The notes under the pieces are model-generated. The model did not search any database. It was not told where the DNA came from and saw nothing but the letters and a program-made list of their open reading frames with translations. From NCBI RefSeq assembly GCF_028640845.1, contig NC_080541.1, positions 468,435 through 532,434 on the forward strand: a stretch of DNA of 64,000 bases. Reading direction: 5' to 3'. The translations under genes were made by a program, and so were the position numbers. The stretch is from Ahaetulla prasina (taxonomy: Eukaryota; Chordata; Lepidosauria; Squamata; Colubridae). This document shows, piece by piece, positions 1 to 10,829 of the stretch (its first letter is position 1; every line of letters starts with the position of its first letter).

Positions 1-991
1 AAGCCAATTTCCCAAAGAGCTCCGGCCCAACAACGCCTGCCTGGACAGCCTCAGCCACAGTTAATTTTGCATTTTTTATAGGGTCGATTAAATAGCCCGA
101 GGCCACCTGAGCCTGCATCAGAATTTCAGCTGTGCCAGGAGGGAGGAGGTGCTCTACTAATGCCTGGTAAAGACTCTTGCGTTCATTTGTTGGCAGGATG
201 GCTACTCCTGCGATGCTGGAGATCTCCGATGTGAATTGTTGCACCGAGTCCATCTCTGTCACTTCCTGCACAGTCATCTCCCCTTTCTGGAGGGCTTTAA
301 ATGTGGCGGAGTCAATGACTCCAGAATCCAGCAGCTCCTGGCTACACACAGTCCCTCTCAATCCAGGGAAAGAGATCTTGAGAGGTAACAAGAGCAGGCG
401 TCTGGTTGGGTCTGCAACACATCTTCTCATCAGTTCTGTGTAGGTGACCATCTGGCCAGTATTAGGATCCCTGAAGCCCTTGGCCTCCTCGTTCCCTAGA
501 TCAGAGATGGAGCTGTTCAAGTCCTCGTCCAAGTAGCCCCGTGCATAGGCCTCTTGCAGAGGGATGCGATGGCCAGAAGCAGGCTCAATGACCCCCCCGG
601 TGGCAATCTGGGCTTCCAGGAGATGCAGACCCAGCTTTCTTGCAATCAGCTCTTTTTGGATGGCTTGGTAGAGGGAGATCTTCTCCTCTGTGTAGGGGTC
701 ATGGAAACCCATCACTGCCCGCTCTGCGCACAGCAGCTTCTCCTTCATTTCTAGCCCCGCCAATCCCACCGCCAGGGCCTCCGCCACAGAGAGGAGCCGC
801 TCACTCTCTGGGTCAACAATGCCACCTGTGGCTGCCTGGGCTTCCAGCAGGGCCAGGGCAACATCTGGTTGTATCAGGTGGTCCTGAAGAGCTTGTGCCA
901 GGCTCATGGTCTTGCCAGAAGCCTCCACAAAGACTCCTGAGATGCTTCGGATGTTGGTGGTCGTTGAGCCAGTTGGCTGTGGGGCTTCCAT
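1..991 (-). CDS. EPPK1: Epiplakin, N-terminal plectin-repeat region (partial)
   Basis: The minus-strand frame is open from an ATG at 989-991 to the window edge, about 330 codons without a stop. Epiplakin is a cytoplasmic plakin built of plectin repeats that binds keratin and other intermediate filaments. After a short Ser/Thr-rich start come IRSISGVFVEASGKTMSL, LLEAQAATGGIVDPES and LLEAQIATGGVIEPASG, then a linker with GFRDPNTGQMVTYTEL, then a second module with LLPPGTAEILMQAQVASG. This order matches the start of vertebrate epiplakin: a short N-terminus, no actin-binding or plakin domain, and coding in one giant exon. The C-terminal part lies outside the window. PLEC has similar repeats but reaches them after a long rod, so EPPK1 fits better. 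The ATG is preferred because homology begins just after it, although the frame stays open upstream to the splice acceptor. Confidence 0.9.
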   Translation of the reverse strand, partial: MEAPQPTGSTTTNIRSISGVFVEASGKTMSLAQALQDHLIQPDVALALLEAQAATGGIVDPESERLLSVAEALAVGLAGLEMKEKLLCAERAVMGFHDPYTEEKISLYQAIQKELIARKLGLHLLEAQIATGGVIEPASGHRIPLQEAYARGYLDEDLNSSISDLGNEEAKGFRDPNTGQMVTYTELMRRCVADPTRRLLLLPLKISFPGLRGTVCSQELLDSGVIDSATFKALQKGEMTVQEVTEMDSVQQFTSEISSIAGVAILPTNERKSLYQALVEHLLPPGTAEILMQAQVASGYLIDPIKNAKLTVAEAVQAGVVGPELFGKLA

Positions 992-1040
992 TGCTGCTGC
1001 TGCTGCTGCTGCTGCGCCTCCTGCAATGGTCAATGAGGTC
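992..1040 (-). other. EPPK1: EPPK1 5' leader in coding exon, with GCA repeat
   Basis: A pyrimidine-rich tract ending in CTTTCTGCAG on the minus strand places a splice acceptor just above 1040. The 49 bases between it and the ATG hold about eight GCA triplets. The frame is open through this leader (Thr-Ser-Leu-Thr then Gly and a polyalanine run), so it could be coding if an upstream exon supplies two bases in the right phase. Otherwise it is 5' UTR. Confidence 0.7.
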
Positions 1041-1275
1041 CTGCAGAAAGAAGAAGGGGAAGGAAAACAAGGTTTTGGAGCTGTGGGAGCAGGTGGAAAC
1101 ATAGAAGGGAATGCATGCTAATTGGGGCAGCCTTGGTTTTCAGGGTGCTTTATCTAAACTGACACATTTCTTCTTATTAAGACAATCTTTCTTGAGAATA
1201 TGAACAGTAGAAAGCCAGGAAATTAACTTGAGGTTTGCCGATTAGGAATATTCTTTTCTTCTTTCTTTTTTTTCT

Positions 1276-4250
1276 TTATTCAAATTTATATACCGCCCTA
1301 TCTCCCGAAGGACTCAGGGCGGTTCACAGGCAAATAAAACAGCATGTATATACAAATTAAGAAAACCATTAAGAAAACATATTCAAAAAGCCTGATTATT
1401 AAAATAATATAGATATTAAAACCAATTAAAACCCCATAAAATTTAAAAATTTAAAATTAGAAAATTTAAAAAACTAGTCCAGTCCCGCGCAGATAAATAG
1501 GTGTGTTTTAAGCTCGCGACGGAAGGTTCGGAGGTCTGGAAGCTGGCGGAGTCCTGGGGGGAGTTCGTTCCAGAGGGTGGGAGCCCCCACAGAGAAGGCT
1601 CTTCCCCTGGGCGTCGCCAGACGGCACTGTCTAGCTGACGGCACCCTGAGGAGTCCTTCTCTGTGAGAGCGCACGGGCCGGTGAGAGGTATCCGGTCGCA
1701 GTAGACGGTCCCGTAAGTAGCCCGGCCCTATGCCATGGAGCGCTTTAAAGGTGGTTACCAGAACCTTGAAGCGCACCCGGAAGGCCACAGGTAGCCAGTG
1801 CAGTCTGCGCAGGATAGGTGTCATACGGAGCCACGAGGGCTCCTCTATAACCCGCGCAGCCGCATTCTGAACTAACTGCAGTCTCCGGATGCCCTTCAAG
1901 GGAGCCCCATGTAGAGAGCATTGCAATAATCCAGGCGAGACGTCACGAGGGCGTGAGTGACCGTGCACAGGGCATCCCGGTCTAGAAAGGCGCAACTGGC
2001 GCACCAGGCGAACCTGGTAAAAGCTCTCCTGGAGACGGCCGCCAAATGATCTTCAAAAGACAGCCGCTCATCCAGGAGGACGCCCAAGTTGCGCACCTCT
2101 CCATCGGGCCAGTGACTCGCCCCGACAGTCAGCCGTGGACTCAGCTGACTGTACCGGGATGCCGCATCCACAGCCACTCTGTCTTGGAGGGATTGAGCTT
2201 GAGCCTGTTTCTCCCCATCCAGACCAGACGGCCTCCAAACACCGGGACAGCACTTGATAGCTTCGCTGGGGTGGCCCGTGTGAAAAGTACAGCTGGGTGT
2301 CATCAGCGACAGCTGGTACCTCACACAAGCCACTGATGATCTCACCCAGCGGTTTACATAGATGTTGAACAGAAGGCGAGAGGATCGACCCCGCGGCACC
2401 CCACAAGTGAGGCGCCCGGAGCCGACCTCTGCCCCTGTCAACACTGCTCATGCATCGATCGAGAGATAGGAGGAGAACCACCGATAAACGGTGCCTCCCA
2501 CTCCCAATCCCTCCAACCGGTGCAGCAGGATACCATGGTCGATGGTATCAAAAGCCGCTGAGAGGTCTAATAGGACCAGGGCAGAGGAACAACCTCATCC
2601 CTGGCCCTCCAGAGATCATCCACCAACGCGACCAAAGCCGCCTCAGTGCTGTAACCGGGTCGGAAACCGGACTGGAACGGGTCTAGATAGACAGTTTCCT
2701 CCAGGTGCAAGGGAAACTGATATGCCACCATATTTCTACAACCTTCGCCAAGCGGGTTGGAGACCGGACGATAATTACCTAAAACAGCCGGGTCCAGGGA
2801 AGGCTTCTTGAGGAGGGTCTCACCACCGCCTCTTTCAAGGCGGCTGGGAAGACTCCTCCACCAAGGAAGCGCCAGAATAGCCTGAGCCAGCCTCGTGTCA
2901 CCTCCTGAGTGGCCAGTACCAACCAGGAGGCACGGGTCCAGTAAACACGTGGTAGCATTCAGCCTACCCAACAACCTGTCCATGTCCTCGGAGCCACAGG
3001 GTCAAACTCATCCCACAAAATGTCACCAAGACCACCCTCAGACGCCCCATCTGAGTCACCGCAATTCTGGTCCAGACCGTCCCGAAGCTGAGCGATTTTA
3101 TCGTATAGATAACCGTTAAACTCCTCAGCACGCCCCTGCAACGGGTCATCCCGCTCCCCTGATGAAGGAGGGAACGAGTCACCCAAACAGGGCGGCTGGG
3201 CGGTTATCTGCCGATGCAATGAGGGAGGAGGCGTAGCTACGCCTCGCTTCCTCAATGCCACTAGGTAAGCCCTATTATAGGACTTCACTAGTGTCCGATC
3301 AGCCTCGAACGGCTAGACCTCCAGGAACTCTCTAGGCGTCTTCTCCGCGCTTCATCCTCTCAGCTCCTCGGAGAACCAAGGAGCCGGTTGGGACCCGCGC
3401 CGGGTCAGAGGCCGCAAAGGCACGACACGGTCTAGGGTTTCACCGCTGCCTGTTCCCAGGCCGCAACAAGTTCCTCAGCCGTGCCGTGAGCCAGACTCTC
3501 AGGAAGTGGCCCAAGCTCCGTCCGGAACCTCTCCGGTCCATCAGGCGCCTGGGACGGAACCAACGATCGGCTCCGTCTCCCTGCGGTGTTGAATGGCGGT
3601 CAGAAAGTCCAGGCGAAGGAGAGTGATCTGACCATGACAAAGGTTCAATGACTATTTCCTTCAAGTCCAGATCTCTCAACCACTGACCAGAGACAAAAAT
3701 CAAATCCAAAGTGCCTCCCCCAATGTGAGTAGGGCCATCAACTACTTGGGTCAGGTCCAAGGCCGTCATGGAAGCCATGAACTCCCGAGCTGCTGTCGAT
3801 GACGAGCCGGACGATGGCAAGTTAAAGTCCCCCATGACTAAAAGTCTGGGGATCTCAACTGCCACCCCAGCAAGCACCTCCAGGAGCTCGGGCAGGGCAG
3901 CTGTCACGTAGCAAGGAGCCAGGTACGCGACCAGCAAGCCCATCTGACACCTATGACCTCATCTCACAAAGAGGGATTCGCACCCGGCAATCTGAGGTAC
4001 AGTGGTCTCCCTCGCCCAGACTCTCTAATCACAACCGCCACCCCCACCCCTACCCTGAGCCCTCGGCTGATGGAATGCGCGGAAACCGGTGGGCACATCT
4101 CGACAAGGCACGCCCCTTCTGCACCCAACCAGGTCTCCGTAACGCCCATAAGGTCCGCGGCACCCCCCTGGATAAGATCATGAATTAGGGGGGCCTTATT
4201 GGCCACGGACCGTGCGTTGCACAGCATCAGCCGAAGGCCCAGGCTCTGAG
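1276..4250 (-). mobile_element. L2-clade LINE, nearly complete ORF2 and 3' end
   Basis: About 3 kb of a non-LTR retrotransposon read on the minus strand. The 5' side encodes the start of the apurinic endonuclease, the middle the reverse transcriptase, and the 3' side the conserved L2-type C-terminal region. The 3' end carries the inverted stem CCGCCC...GGGCGG near 1290-1322 and ends at an A/T-rich tail. It lies in the long 5' UTR intron of EPPK1. A second copy with an internal deletion sits at 39.1-40.7 kb on the plus strand. Confidence 0.85.
1474..4227 (-). pseudogene. L2 LINE ORF2 (endonuclease-reverse transcriptase), frameshifted
   Basis: Fragments in several frames together cover most of an L2 ORF2. 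Endonuclease motifs include MGDFNLPSS and a WSDHS catalytic stretch. Reverse transcriptase remnants include GVPRGRSSRLLFNIYV and the ADDTQLYF catalytic core. The C-terminal block has [20 protein letters not shown] and [18 protein letters not shown], typical of L2. Several frameshifts and small gaps break it, so this copy cannot make a full protein. Confidence 0.8.
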
Positions 4251-5317
4251 AGTCTTGACCATCTATTACCTATCCATATGTATGGCTATGATTTTCTCCT
4301 CCTTTCCTAAAATGTATAAATGTGAGGACAATGCTTCTGCTTGCATTATTCTCTCTCATTATTTTCTGGAAGGAATTCCTTCAGTGTACAGTTAATAAAT
4401 ATATACTGTGGTGAGCCTTGATTGTTAGTTTTTTGGGTCCTGCATTTGATTCCACAGAAACTGGTTTCAGAGGTGGGATTCACAGTCTTTGAGCTGTGAC
4501 CAGGGACAACATAGGGGCCTCATAGGATGAGTGTTGACAGATTGATCCCATGTGCCTGCCCACTGCCACAGAAGGGCACTGCTTAGGAGTGTGTGTAAGG
4601 CCATAGCCTGTTTTGGCTAAGGGGGCTTGTTCAATGCAAGTGGCCCCTTTCCAGGCTAATTCTCAGCTGCCCTGCTGTGAGCTCAACTGAGCAAGAAGGT
4701 GTCCAGAAAGCAAGGGACAATTTGGCTCGGGAGGGGTGAGTTTGAGCTTTCCGTACTGAAGAACGGAGGCTCTGTTCACACTTCCTTTTTCCTGTTGTCT
4801 CAATGAAGTTGCCTAAACTGACCCTAGGCAGGAAGGGAAGAGGGTAACGGTGCTCAGGCAGACTTTGATTGGTGAATGTATGTTTTCCAAATGAATAAAT
4901 AAATCTGCTTTGGGTCTGAGGCCCTGCAAAAAAAGGGGGTGTGTGAAATTGAAAAGGATCACAAAAGCTGTTCCGCCCAGGAGAGAAGAGAATAAGCCCA
5001 AGATGTTAATCCAAGGGCCACAATAATTGGTGTTCGGTTCCAAGCTCCAGGTAGAGGCACCCGGAATTGAGCAGAACTGTGGGAGATAGAGACCTGCCCC
5101 AGAGTGGTGCTTTCCCCCACCCCACTCTCGCCCGCAGGCTTTTCCCATCCTCCCTGGAACAGATCCCTCCCTACCTTGGTGCCGCTGCAGGAGAGGGGAA
5201 CCACGAGGCAAAGGGCCAGTTGCTCCTCTGACCAGGCTAAAACATGTTCAGGAGAACTCCAGGGAGTGTCAGAGGCCTGCTGTTGATCAGCTCACTATGC
5301 TTCTTGCTCCGTTTCAC
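4251..5317. other. EPPK1 intron sequence without a recognised gene
   Basis: No coding signal is convincing here. The part at 4380-4460 has an AATAAATATATA stretch followed by a TG-rich segment and could be an old LTR remnant, but I cannot assign it. Confidence 0.4.
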
Positions 5318-5408
5318 ACAATCGTAAGGCTGGAAGGGACCTTTGAGGTCTTCTAGTCCAACACCCTGCCCAAGGCAATAGTAGAAAGGAAGGATTCGGT
5401 CATTCTGC
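5318..5408 (-). repeat. CR1 LINE 3'-end fragment
   Basis: The segment holding GGTCTTCTAGTCCAACACCC is the reverse complement of the CR1 3' UTR, whose plus-strand version is visible near 46240-46290. It is a short, diverged, 5'-truncated copy. Confidence 0.7.
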
Positions 5409-6062
5409 AATCTCAGCCTATTTCTCTGAGCTTTTAAGAGTTTTCCAACTTCCTGTCTTCTGGGGGTTTAGTTCTCCCACTCAATTTGTGATATGTAGCT
5501 GCAGCTTTCACCAGATTTTTAAAAGTTGATTCAAGAATGGACAGACTTTCATTCTAGCATTTATTTTGACCACAGGAGGCTCCACACAACCAGGTTTGTC
5601 CTGTTGGGACTCCTCAAACATGGAGCTTTTATTCTGTGGGGTTCCACAGGTTGTTATGATTCACCCACTTTAGAAAATGCCAGTCTGGGTGCTCAGAGAT
5701 GTTCCTGGAAGGGATGGTACCTCCTTCCCTTTTGCTCTCGGAGCAGTGGGATCTGCACTGGGAAGCCATTCTGAGAGCTGGCCCTACCCGTTTTTCAGTT
5801 CCTCCAGCAGAGGAAAGCAGCCTGTTGCCCCACAGCTGCCAACGGCTCCAACCTTGCCTCCCCTTCCCAGCTTCCTGAGACTCTTACCTAATGGAGGAAG
5901 GGCATCAGCATCAGCAAGGGCTTCTTGCCAAGTTTCATCCTATCTTGTTGGGGTCAACCTGACTGGCTGTTGCCCACCCACAAAGCAGTCCTCCAGGGAA
6001 AGGGCAGCCCCACTAGAAATTGAGGAGGAGCAAGGGCAGCCCAGGTGGGGATAGGGCTGTGC

Positions 6063-6400
6063 GTTCAGATGGGGACAGTTTACTTTATTTTACTTTATTG
6101 TCATTGCACTTCGTACAGCAAAATTAAATGCCATCTTCAGTGTACATCATACATACACACATCCTTCACATTTTATACAATTGAATTGAAAATCCTTGAT
6201 ACTGCATTAGTATTGCACTTTACAGTAGAATTCAATATAGTTACTGCTCTGGGATAGAAGCTGTTTTTCAGCCTATTTGTTCTTATTGTCCTGTACCGTC
6301 TGCCAGATGATAATAGTTAAAAAAAGGGTGCCCAGGATGAGATGGATCTTTAAGAATGTTTTGAACTTTCTTAAGGCAGAGGGAGCTATAAAGGGGAAGA
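6063..6400. repeat. Unclassified A/T-rich interspersed repeat
   Basis: The segment contains TTTATTGTCATTGCAC, a motif common in dispersed vertebrate repeat tails, and ends in a region with CTGCCAGATGATAATAG. It is compositionally unlike the GC-rich DNA to its right. I cannot place the family. Confidence 0.4.
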
Positions 6401-6439
6401 GGAAGAAGGAGATGGTGGTAGCTGCATCCAAGAGTTTCC

Positions 6440-6900
6440 CAGCCTGATTGGGGGCTGAAGGCCAGTCATCCCACTCTATCCAACACGGAGGCGGCTCTGG
6501 GCAGATCCAGGTGTCGATCCCCCCAATGATGGGCACAGCCTCGTTGGGGGCAGGCAGCCCCGAGGTATAGGATCGGAGGTGGTCGGGCGGCGAGGCATCC
6601 TTGTTGCCCATCAGGAGGCCGAACAAGGTCGAGTGGGGAGCAACCCTTCCAGTGCCATAGGTGACGCGGCAGAGTTTGCTCCGGTCGCGGCACTTCAGGT
6701 CCCGCCAGTGCTTTTTGAGGTCCTCCACCTGGCAAGGGTAAGCGGCCACCGGGTTCACTTTATGCCGGATGAGCTCCCAGACTTTGCGCTTCCAAGCTTT
6801 GACCTCAGCGGGCTTGCGGAGATCACGGCCAGGGAGGCCCAGGTGGAGGATCTCAAAAAGCGCTGGCAGGACCTGAAGCGGCAGCCTCCCTGGCCATGAT
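6440..6900 (-). pseudogene. Myb/SANT-like domain fragment
   Basis: A minus-strand frame reads KVWELIRHKVNPVAAYPCQ then VEDLKKHWRDLKCRDRSK, the helix pattern of Myb/SANT-like (NAIF1 or Harbinger-accessory type) DNA-binding domains. It is followed by a Pro-rich stretch with VPIIGG. The N-terminal helix region is disrupted and adjoins an inverted duplication. The open frame also runs into the flanking repeat. It is probably a dead copy of a transposon-derived or regulator gene. Assignment rests on motif resemblance only. Confidence 0.35.
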
Positions 6901-6931
6901 CTCCCCAAGCCCGCTGAGGTCAAAGCCTGGT
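6790..6931. repeat. Inverted repeat carrying Myb/SANT coding pieces
   Basis: The arm at about 6792-6842 (TTTGACCTCAGCGGGCTTG, then GGCCAGGGAGG) recurs in inverse orientation at about 6886-6930 with few differences. The spacer is about 43 bp. Both strands then read VEDLKK-like peptide fragments, so a piece of coding sequence was duplicated head to head. Confidence 0.7.
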
Positions 6932-7113
6932 CGTGCCCCCGCAAGCAGGGTTCGTGGGCTGCAGTGGACCGGGCATGCTCCTTCTACAGCCTGAAGCTGC
7001 GCAATCTGTTGGGAGAAGCACCGGCTCCGGGAAGAGAGAGGGCAGGCCCGCTCCGCCCGCCACTCTACTTGGTTGCCTGTCCCTGCTCCAGATGCTCCAC
7101 TTCCCCGCACCAC

Positions 7114-8087
7114 CTTCCCACCCTCGCTCAGTGCATCCGAGGGAGAGCCGCGAAGGGCTTTTCAGGACCGGGCCGGGTTTCCCGGCTCACACTGCTCCAC
7201 CCTGCCGACCGGCCCCTGTTCCGCACATGAGCCAGTGGAGCCCGGTCCTATCCTGAAGAGCCCATCACAGCTCCCCTTGTGTTTTCCTGACCAATTCACC
7301 CTCTGGAGGGAAGAAGTATTGGGCGAAGGGGGCGATGGGCTGGGCACTCCCTTCTCTGTCCCATTTCGAAAAATGCCCTTTGCTAGAGAAGCCCCAGCCC
7401 ACTTTGGTTCCAAGGAGCAAAGCACTTGACAAGCAGCTCAGTTTGCCGAGCAGGCAGCCCTACTTCTCCTGCTGGGGAGTGCTGCAATGGGAGGTGGGGT
7501 TAGGGTAAGCCCTAACCTTTGCATGGCAGAGCAAGAGTTCCACAGAGACCACAGAGGGCTCTGGTTGGACTTGGAGCAAAGCACCAAATAAATCACTTAA
7601 GCCCACCCCCCATGCCTGCCACTCCCCTTACTTGCTGCCCTCTTGGCTTTTCTCAGCCTGGGGCAGGAGGCAGCACCTGCACTTCTGGCCACTGCCCAGC
7701 CGATTTAGCAGGAGACAAGAGAGAGATGCTGGAAGCTCCCAAAGAGGGCAGAGTTGGGCTTGAGCCAGAGAGAGGGAGAGAGCTGGCAAGCTGGGAGGCT
7801 GAGGTGGAGGGCACCTCCAGGCATGGACTGCCCCCCCCAGGCAAAAACCTGCTCTGTGCTCCCTGATTCCATAGGTCAGATGGCAGAAGGGCCGCCTTTT
7901 AACAGGTAATTACTCTGTAATTATGTGATTTTTGCCTAATTCAAATGCAATTAGAGTAAAGATTGATCTTTAGAAGGAATGTCAAGGTTTCTGGGCAAAG
8001 GAAGCCAAGTTGACTTCTGTGGAGCAGGAGGCAGCCCTCCCCCAAAAGTTACAATAAGGCTTATAGTGAGGGGGGGGGCAGAAGGTA

Positions 8088-8089
<2 letters not shown>
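7114..8089. other. GC-rich intron DNA, no gene recognised
   Basis: Open frames occur on both strands but none has a recognisable domain or splice support. High GC content explains their length. Confidence 0.4.

Positions 8090-8132
<43 letters not shown>
8090..8132. repeat. (GA)n microsatellite
   Basis: About 42 bp of uninterrupted GA dinucleotide, preceded by a run of nine G. Confidence 0.98.
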
Positions 8133-8136
<4 letters not shown>

Positions 8137-9100
8137 GAAGGCAAAGTCTGGCCTTCCTGGGACCCTAGACACGTGAGGTGGTCCTGATTCTGTTTGAGTT
8201 TGAAGCTGCAGTTGGGAGGGGGGAGAGAAAGAAGTAAAAAGGAGGTGAAAGGAGGCCGCGCAGGCAGCAGGCACCAACCCTCCGATGGGCAGGGCCCCCT
8301 CTGTAGGTAAGGGTCAGGGCCTGCAGCGTCTTTCTGCCTTTCCTTCTTTCTGAGCAGCCATGCCCCTCCTCATGCGAAGCCCAGTCCATGAGGGAGCCTC
8401 TGCTGCTCTCAGGAAGGTATTTTACGGCTCAGGTTGTACAAATGCTGTACTGGTGAAGGATGTGGGTTGTTAGTGGGTCATCCTAGCGTTTGTTATTCCT
8501 GTTGTGGCTTTCTTCCGAGTTTAGCTTTTACTGTGAAATGGCCAATATATCTGGCAGACTCCACCACGAGTATTCAGGTGATTTAATCAGTGAATCTATG
8601 GTCTATAACTTTTATGAAAATGAAAATGCTACTTTATCATTTTTAATTATTTATCATTACCTGGCAATGGTGCTGGTGGCACCTGGTTAAAGTCTAAAGA
8701 CCAGGCTGCTTCACAACACAATCGTGTTGCATCTGTGGATGGAGCATCCGGAGGGTGTATTGAGTACAACCCAGGGTGGGGTGGTGGTGTTTCTGAATCC
8801 TGGAGGTGGACTGAGCAGGTGGGAGGCCCATCTCGGAACCAGCCGGACAGATGGGAAATCTTGGACTTGATTCAGCCTCAACTTTGCAAGTACACAAGGA
8901 GGCAACTCTTTGAACAAGACTGCGAGTCCACCAGGCCTCTTGTGGGTCTGTCCAACAAGCCAGATAAAGTCGTGGCCAATGCTGAGGGGCCGGATGGCCA
9001 GAGGAAAGGAAAGCCCCCACCCACCCCCAGGCTGGAAGATTCTGGCACAGGTCATAAAAGAGATGGGCCCAGCAGCATCTTGAAAGCAAGGCAGGAAACA
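8133..9100. other. Intron DNA without a recognised element
   Basis: No coding or repeat family was recognised. Frames on both strands at 8694-9137 overlap each other and have no domain. Confidence 0.4.
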
Positions 9101-9471
9101 CAGGTAATCCTAGACTTATGACCACAATTGAGGCCAAAATTTCTGTTGCTCAGTGAGACAGTTGTTGAGTGAATTTTGGCCTTTTTACAACCTTTCTTGC
9201 CAGAGTTAAGTTAATGAAAGGTCATTAAGTGAATCTGTCTTCCCCCTTGACTTTGCTTGTAAGAAAGTAGCCAAATGTGATCACAAGACCCCGGGACACT
9301 GCAACCATCATACATATGAATCGGTTGCCAAGTGTCTAAATTTTGATCACGGGACCACAGGGATGCTGCAATGGTTGTAAGTGTGGAAAACGATCATTCG
9401 TCACTTTTTTCAGTGCCATTGTAACCTTGAACAGTCACTAAATGAACTGTTTTAAGTCGATGACTACCTAT
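9101..9471. mobile_element. Short DNA transposon (MITE), Tigger/mariner-like ends
   Basis: The ends are inverted versions of each other: CAGGTAATCCTAGACTTA on the left and TTTTAAGTCGATGACTACCT on the right. There is no open frame. I recall this family as common near snake genes, but the superfamily call rests on the termini alone. Confidence 0.6.
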
Positions 9472-9479
9472 ACCAGCAG

Positions 9480-10302
9480 GCAGCATGGTTTTTTTTCAGC
9501 CACTTTTGCCAGTCTAACCCTTTCTCCTTTCTTGACTGACTGACTGACTTCCATAATGGATCATTGGAAGGCCATACAGGCACAAGGCGTGTCTTGAGTC
9601 AGAAAAGAAAAATTACACTCTGAAATACACACCGGCTGGCCTGGACGGATCTCAGTGGATATTCAAACCACCTCGGCTCATTCAAAAATCCGACTCCAAT
9701 AGCGTTCAGCAATGCTTCCTCATCAAATCGGAGAGGGACGCCAAATGGGGAGACTCAAGTTTCAGGGCCACGTCCTCTGGTTTTCGGTACTTTATTAATA
9801 GATGGGGAAACCGGTAAAGGAGAACGCTTCTCAAATTTGTAGATTACAGAACAAGATTGGATGGCTAATACTCTAGAAGAGGGAAATAAAATTCAAAATC
9901 ACCTGGATAGGATTAGATCTGGACGGAGAGAATTGGGCTGAAAGTAGCAAAATCAAATTTATTACAGACAAGTGTCATGTTTTTCCACTCTAGGGAACAA
10001 AACTCAAAGGAACCCCCATTTGGGGGGGTGAGATACCTGTTTAGATTAAGAAGAAAACAATCCCCGGACAGTAGCTGAGAGCAAACTGAAGGCAAGGCAG
10101 CAGCCTGATGTGGCTGCAAACAATTTTAGTCTACAGAAGCAAAATTTACAAGAAGTGACTGTCCTACTGATGTGTTTTGTTAGACAGCACCTCGCACCTT
10201 GGGGTGCTGAGGATCCTAGGTACGATCCTCAAGAAAGACTCGGGGAAACTGGGAAAAGTCCTAGGAAGGCAACACTGATGGTGAGGAAGAAGATGCTGGG
10301 CC
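9480..10302. other. Intron DNA, nothing recognised
   Basis: No gene, known repeat or clear structure seen. Confidence 0.35.
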
Positions 10303-10371
10303 CCAAGGAGGAGGAGGAGGAGGAAGAGGAAGCAGAGGAGGAGGAGGAGGAGGAGGAGGAGGAGGAAAGGA
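10303..10371. repeat. (GAG)n purine-rich trinucleotide repeat
   Basis: Imperfect GAG/GGA triplets over about 69 bp. The Glu- and Leu-rich frames across it are artefacts of the repeat. Confidence 0.95.
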
Positions 10372-10829
10372 ACTGAGCTTGTTTGGCTTTGAATAGAGAC
10401 GGCAACTACCCAAAAGTGTGTCACATCAAAAGATCACAGGATCCATCCTGTCGTTCCAAATGGGGGGGCATGGAATAATGAGAATAAGACCTTCGAAAGG
10501 AGTTTTGGCTGGAGGCCCAATCCACCAATGCCCCCTCCAGCCCCACCCCCATATGTTTCTGTGGATTCCTGCCCTGGGCTAGTGCCATTGGAAGGCATTA
10601 AGGGCAGGCCTCTCTATCAGCCAGCACCAGCTAGCAGGACTCCTCCAGGACTGGGGTCCCGTCATCTGCCGCTGGAAATGCAGGGTCTGGGGTGCTGCTC
10701 AGCAAGTGCCCTTTTGCCCTCTGCATGGCAGGCTGCACCAAATCAGCGACCCTTTCCGTCAGGGGTCCCTGATGGGCTGCACACACTCCCCTCGCATCAG
10801 CCTGCCAAGAAACCGACCCCTTCCTATCC

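Noticed and set aside
1..1040. PLEC instead of EPPK1 for the plectin-repeat exon
   Set aside because: The repeats begin right after a short N-terminus and a splice acceptor with an ATG, and the opening block resembles the start of epiplakin. In PLEC this position would follow a long coiled-coil rod.
7951..8277. Frames with Ser-Leu or Arg-Glu repeats
   Set aside because: Translation of the GA dinucleotide repeat.
10110..10424. Glu-rich and Leu-rich frames
   Set aside because: Translation of the GAG trinucleotide repeat.
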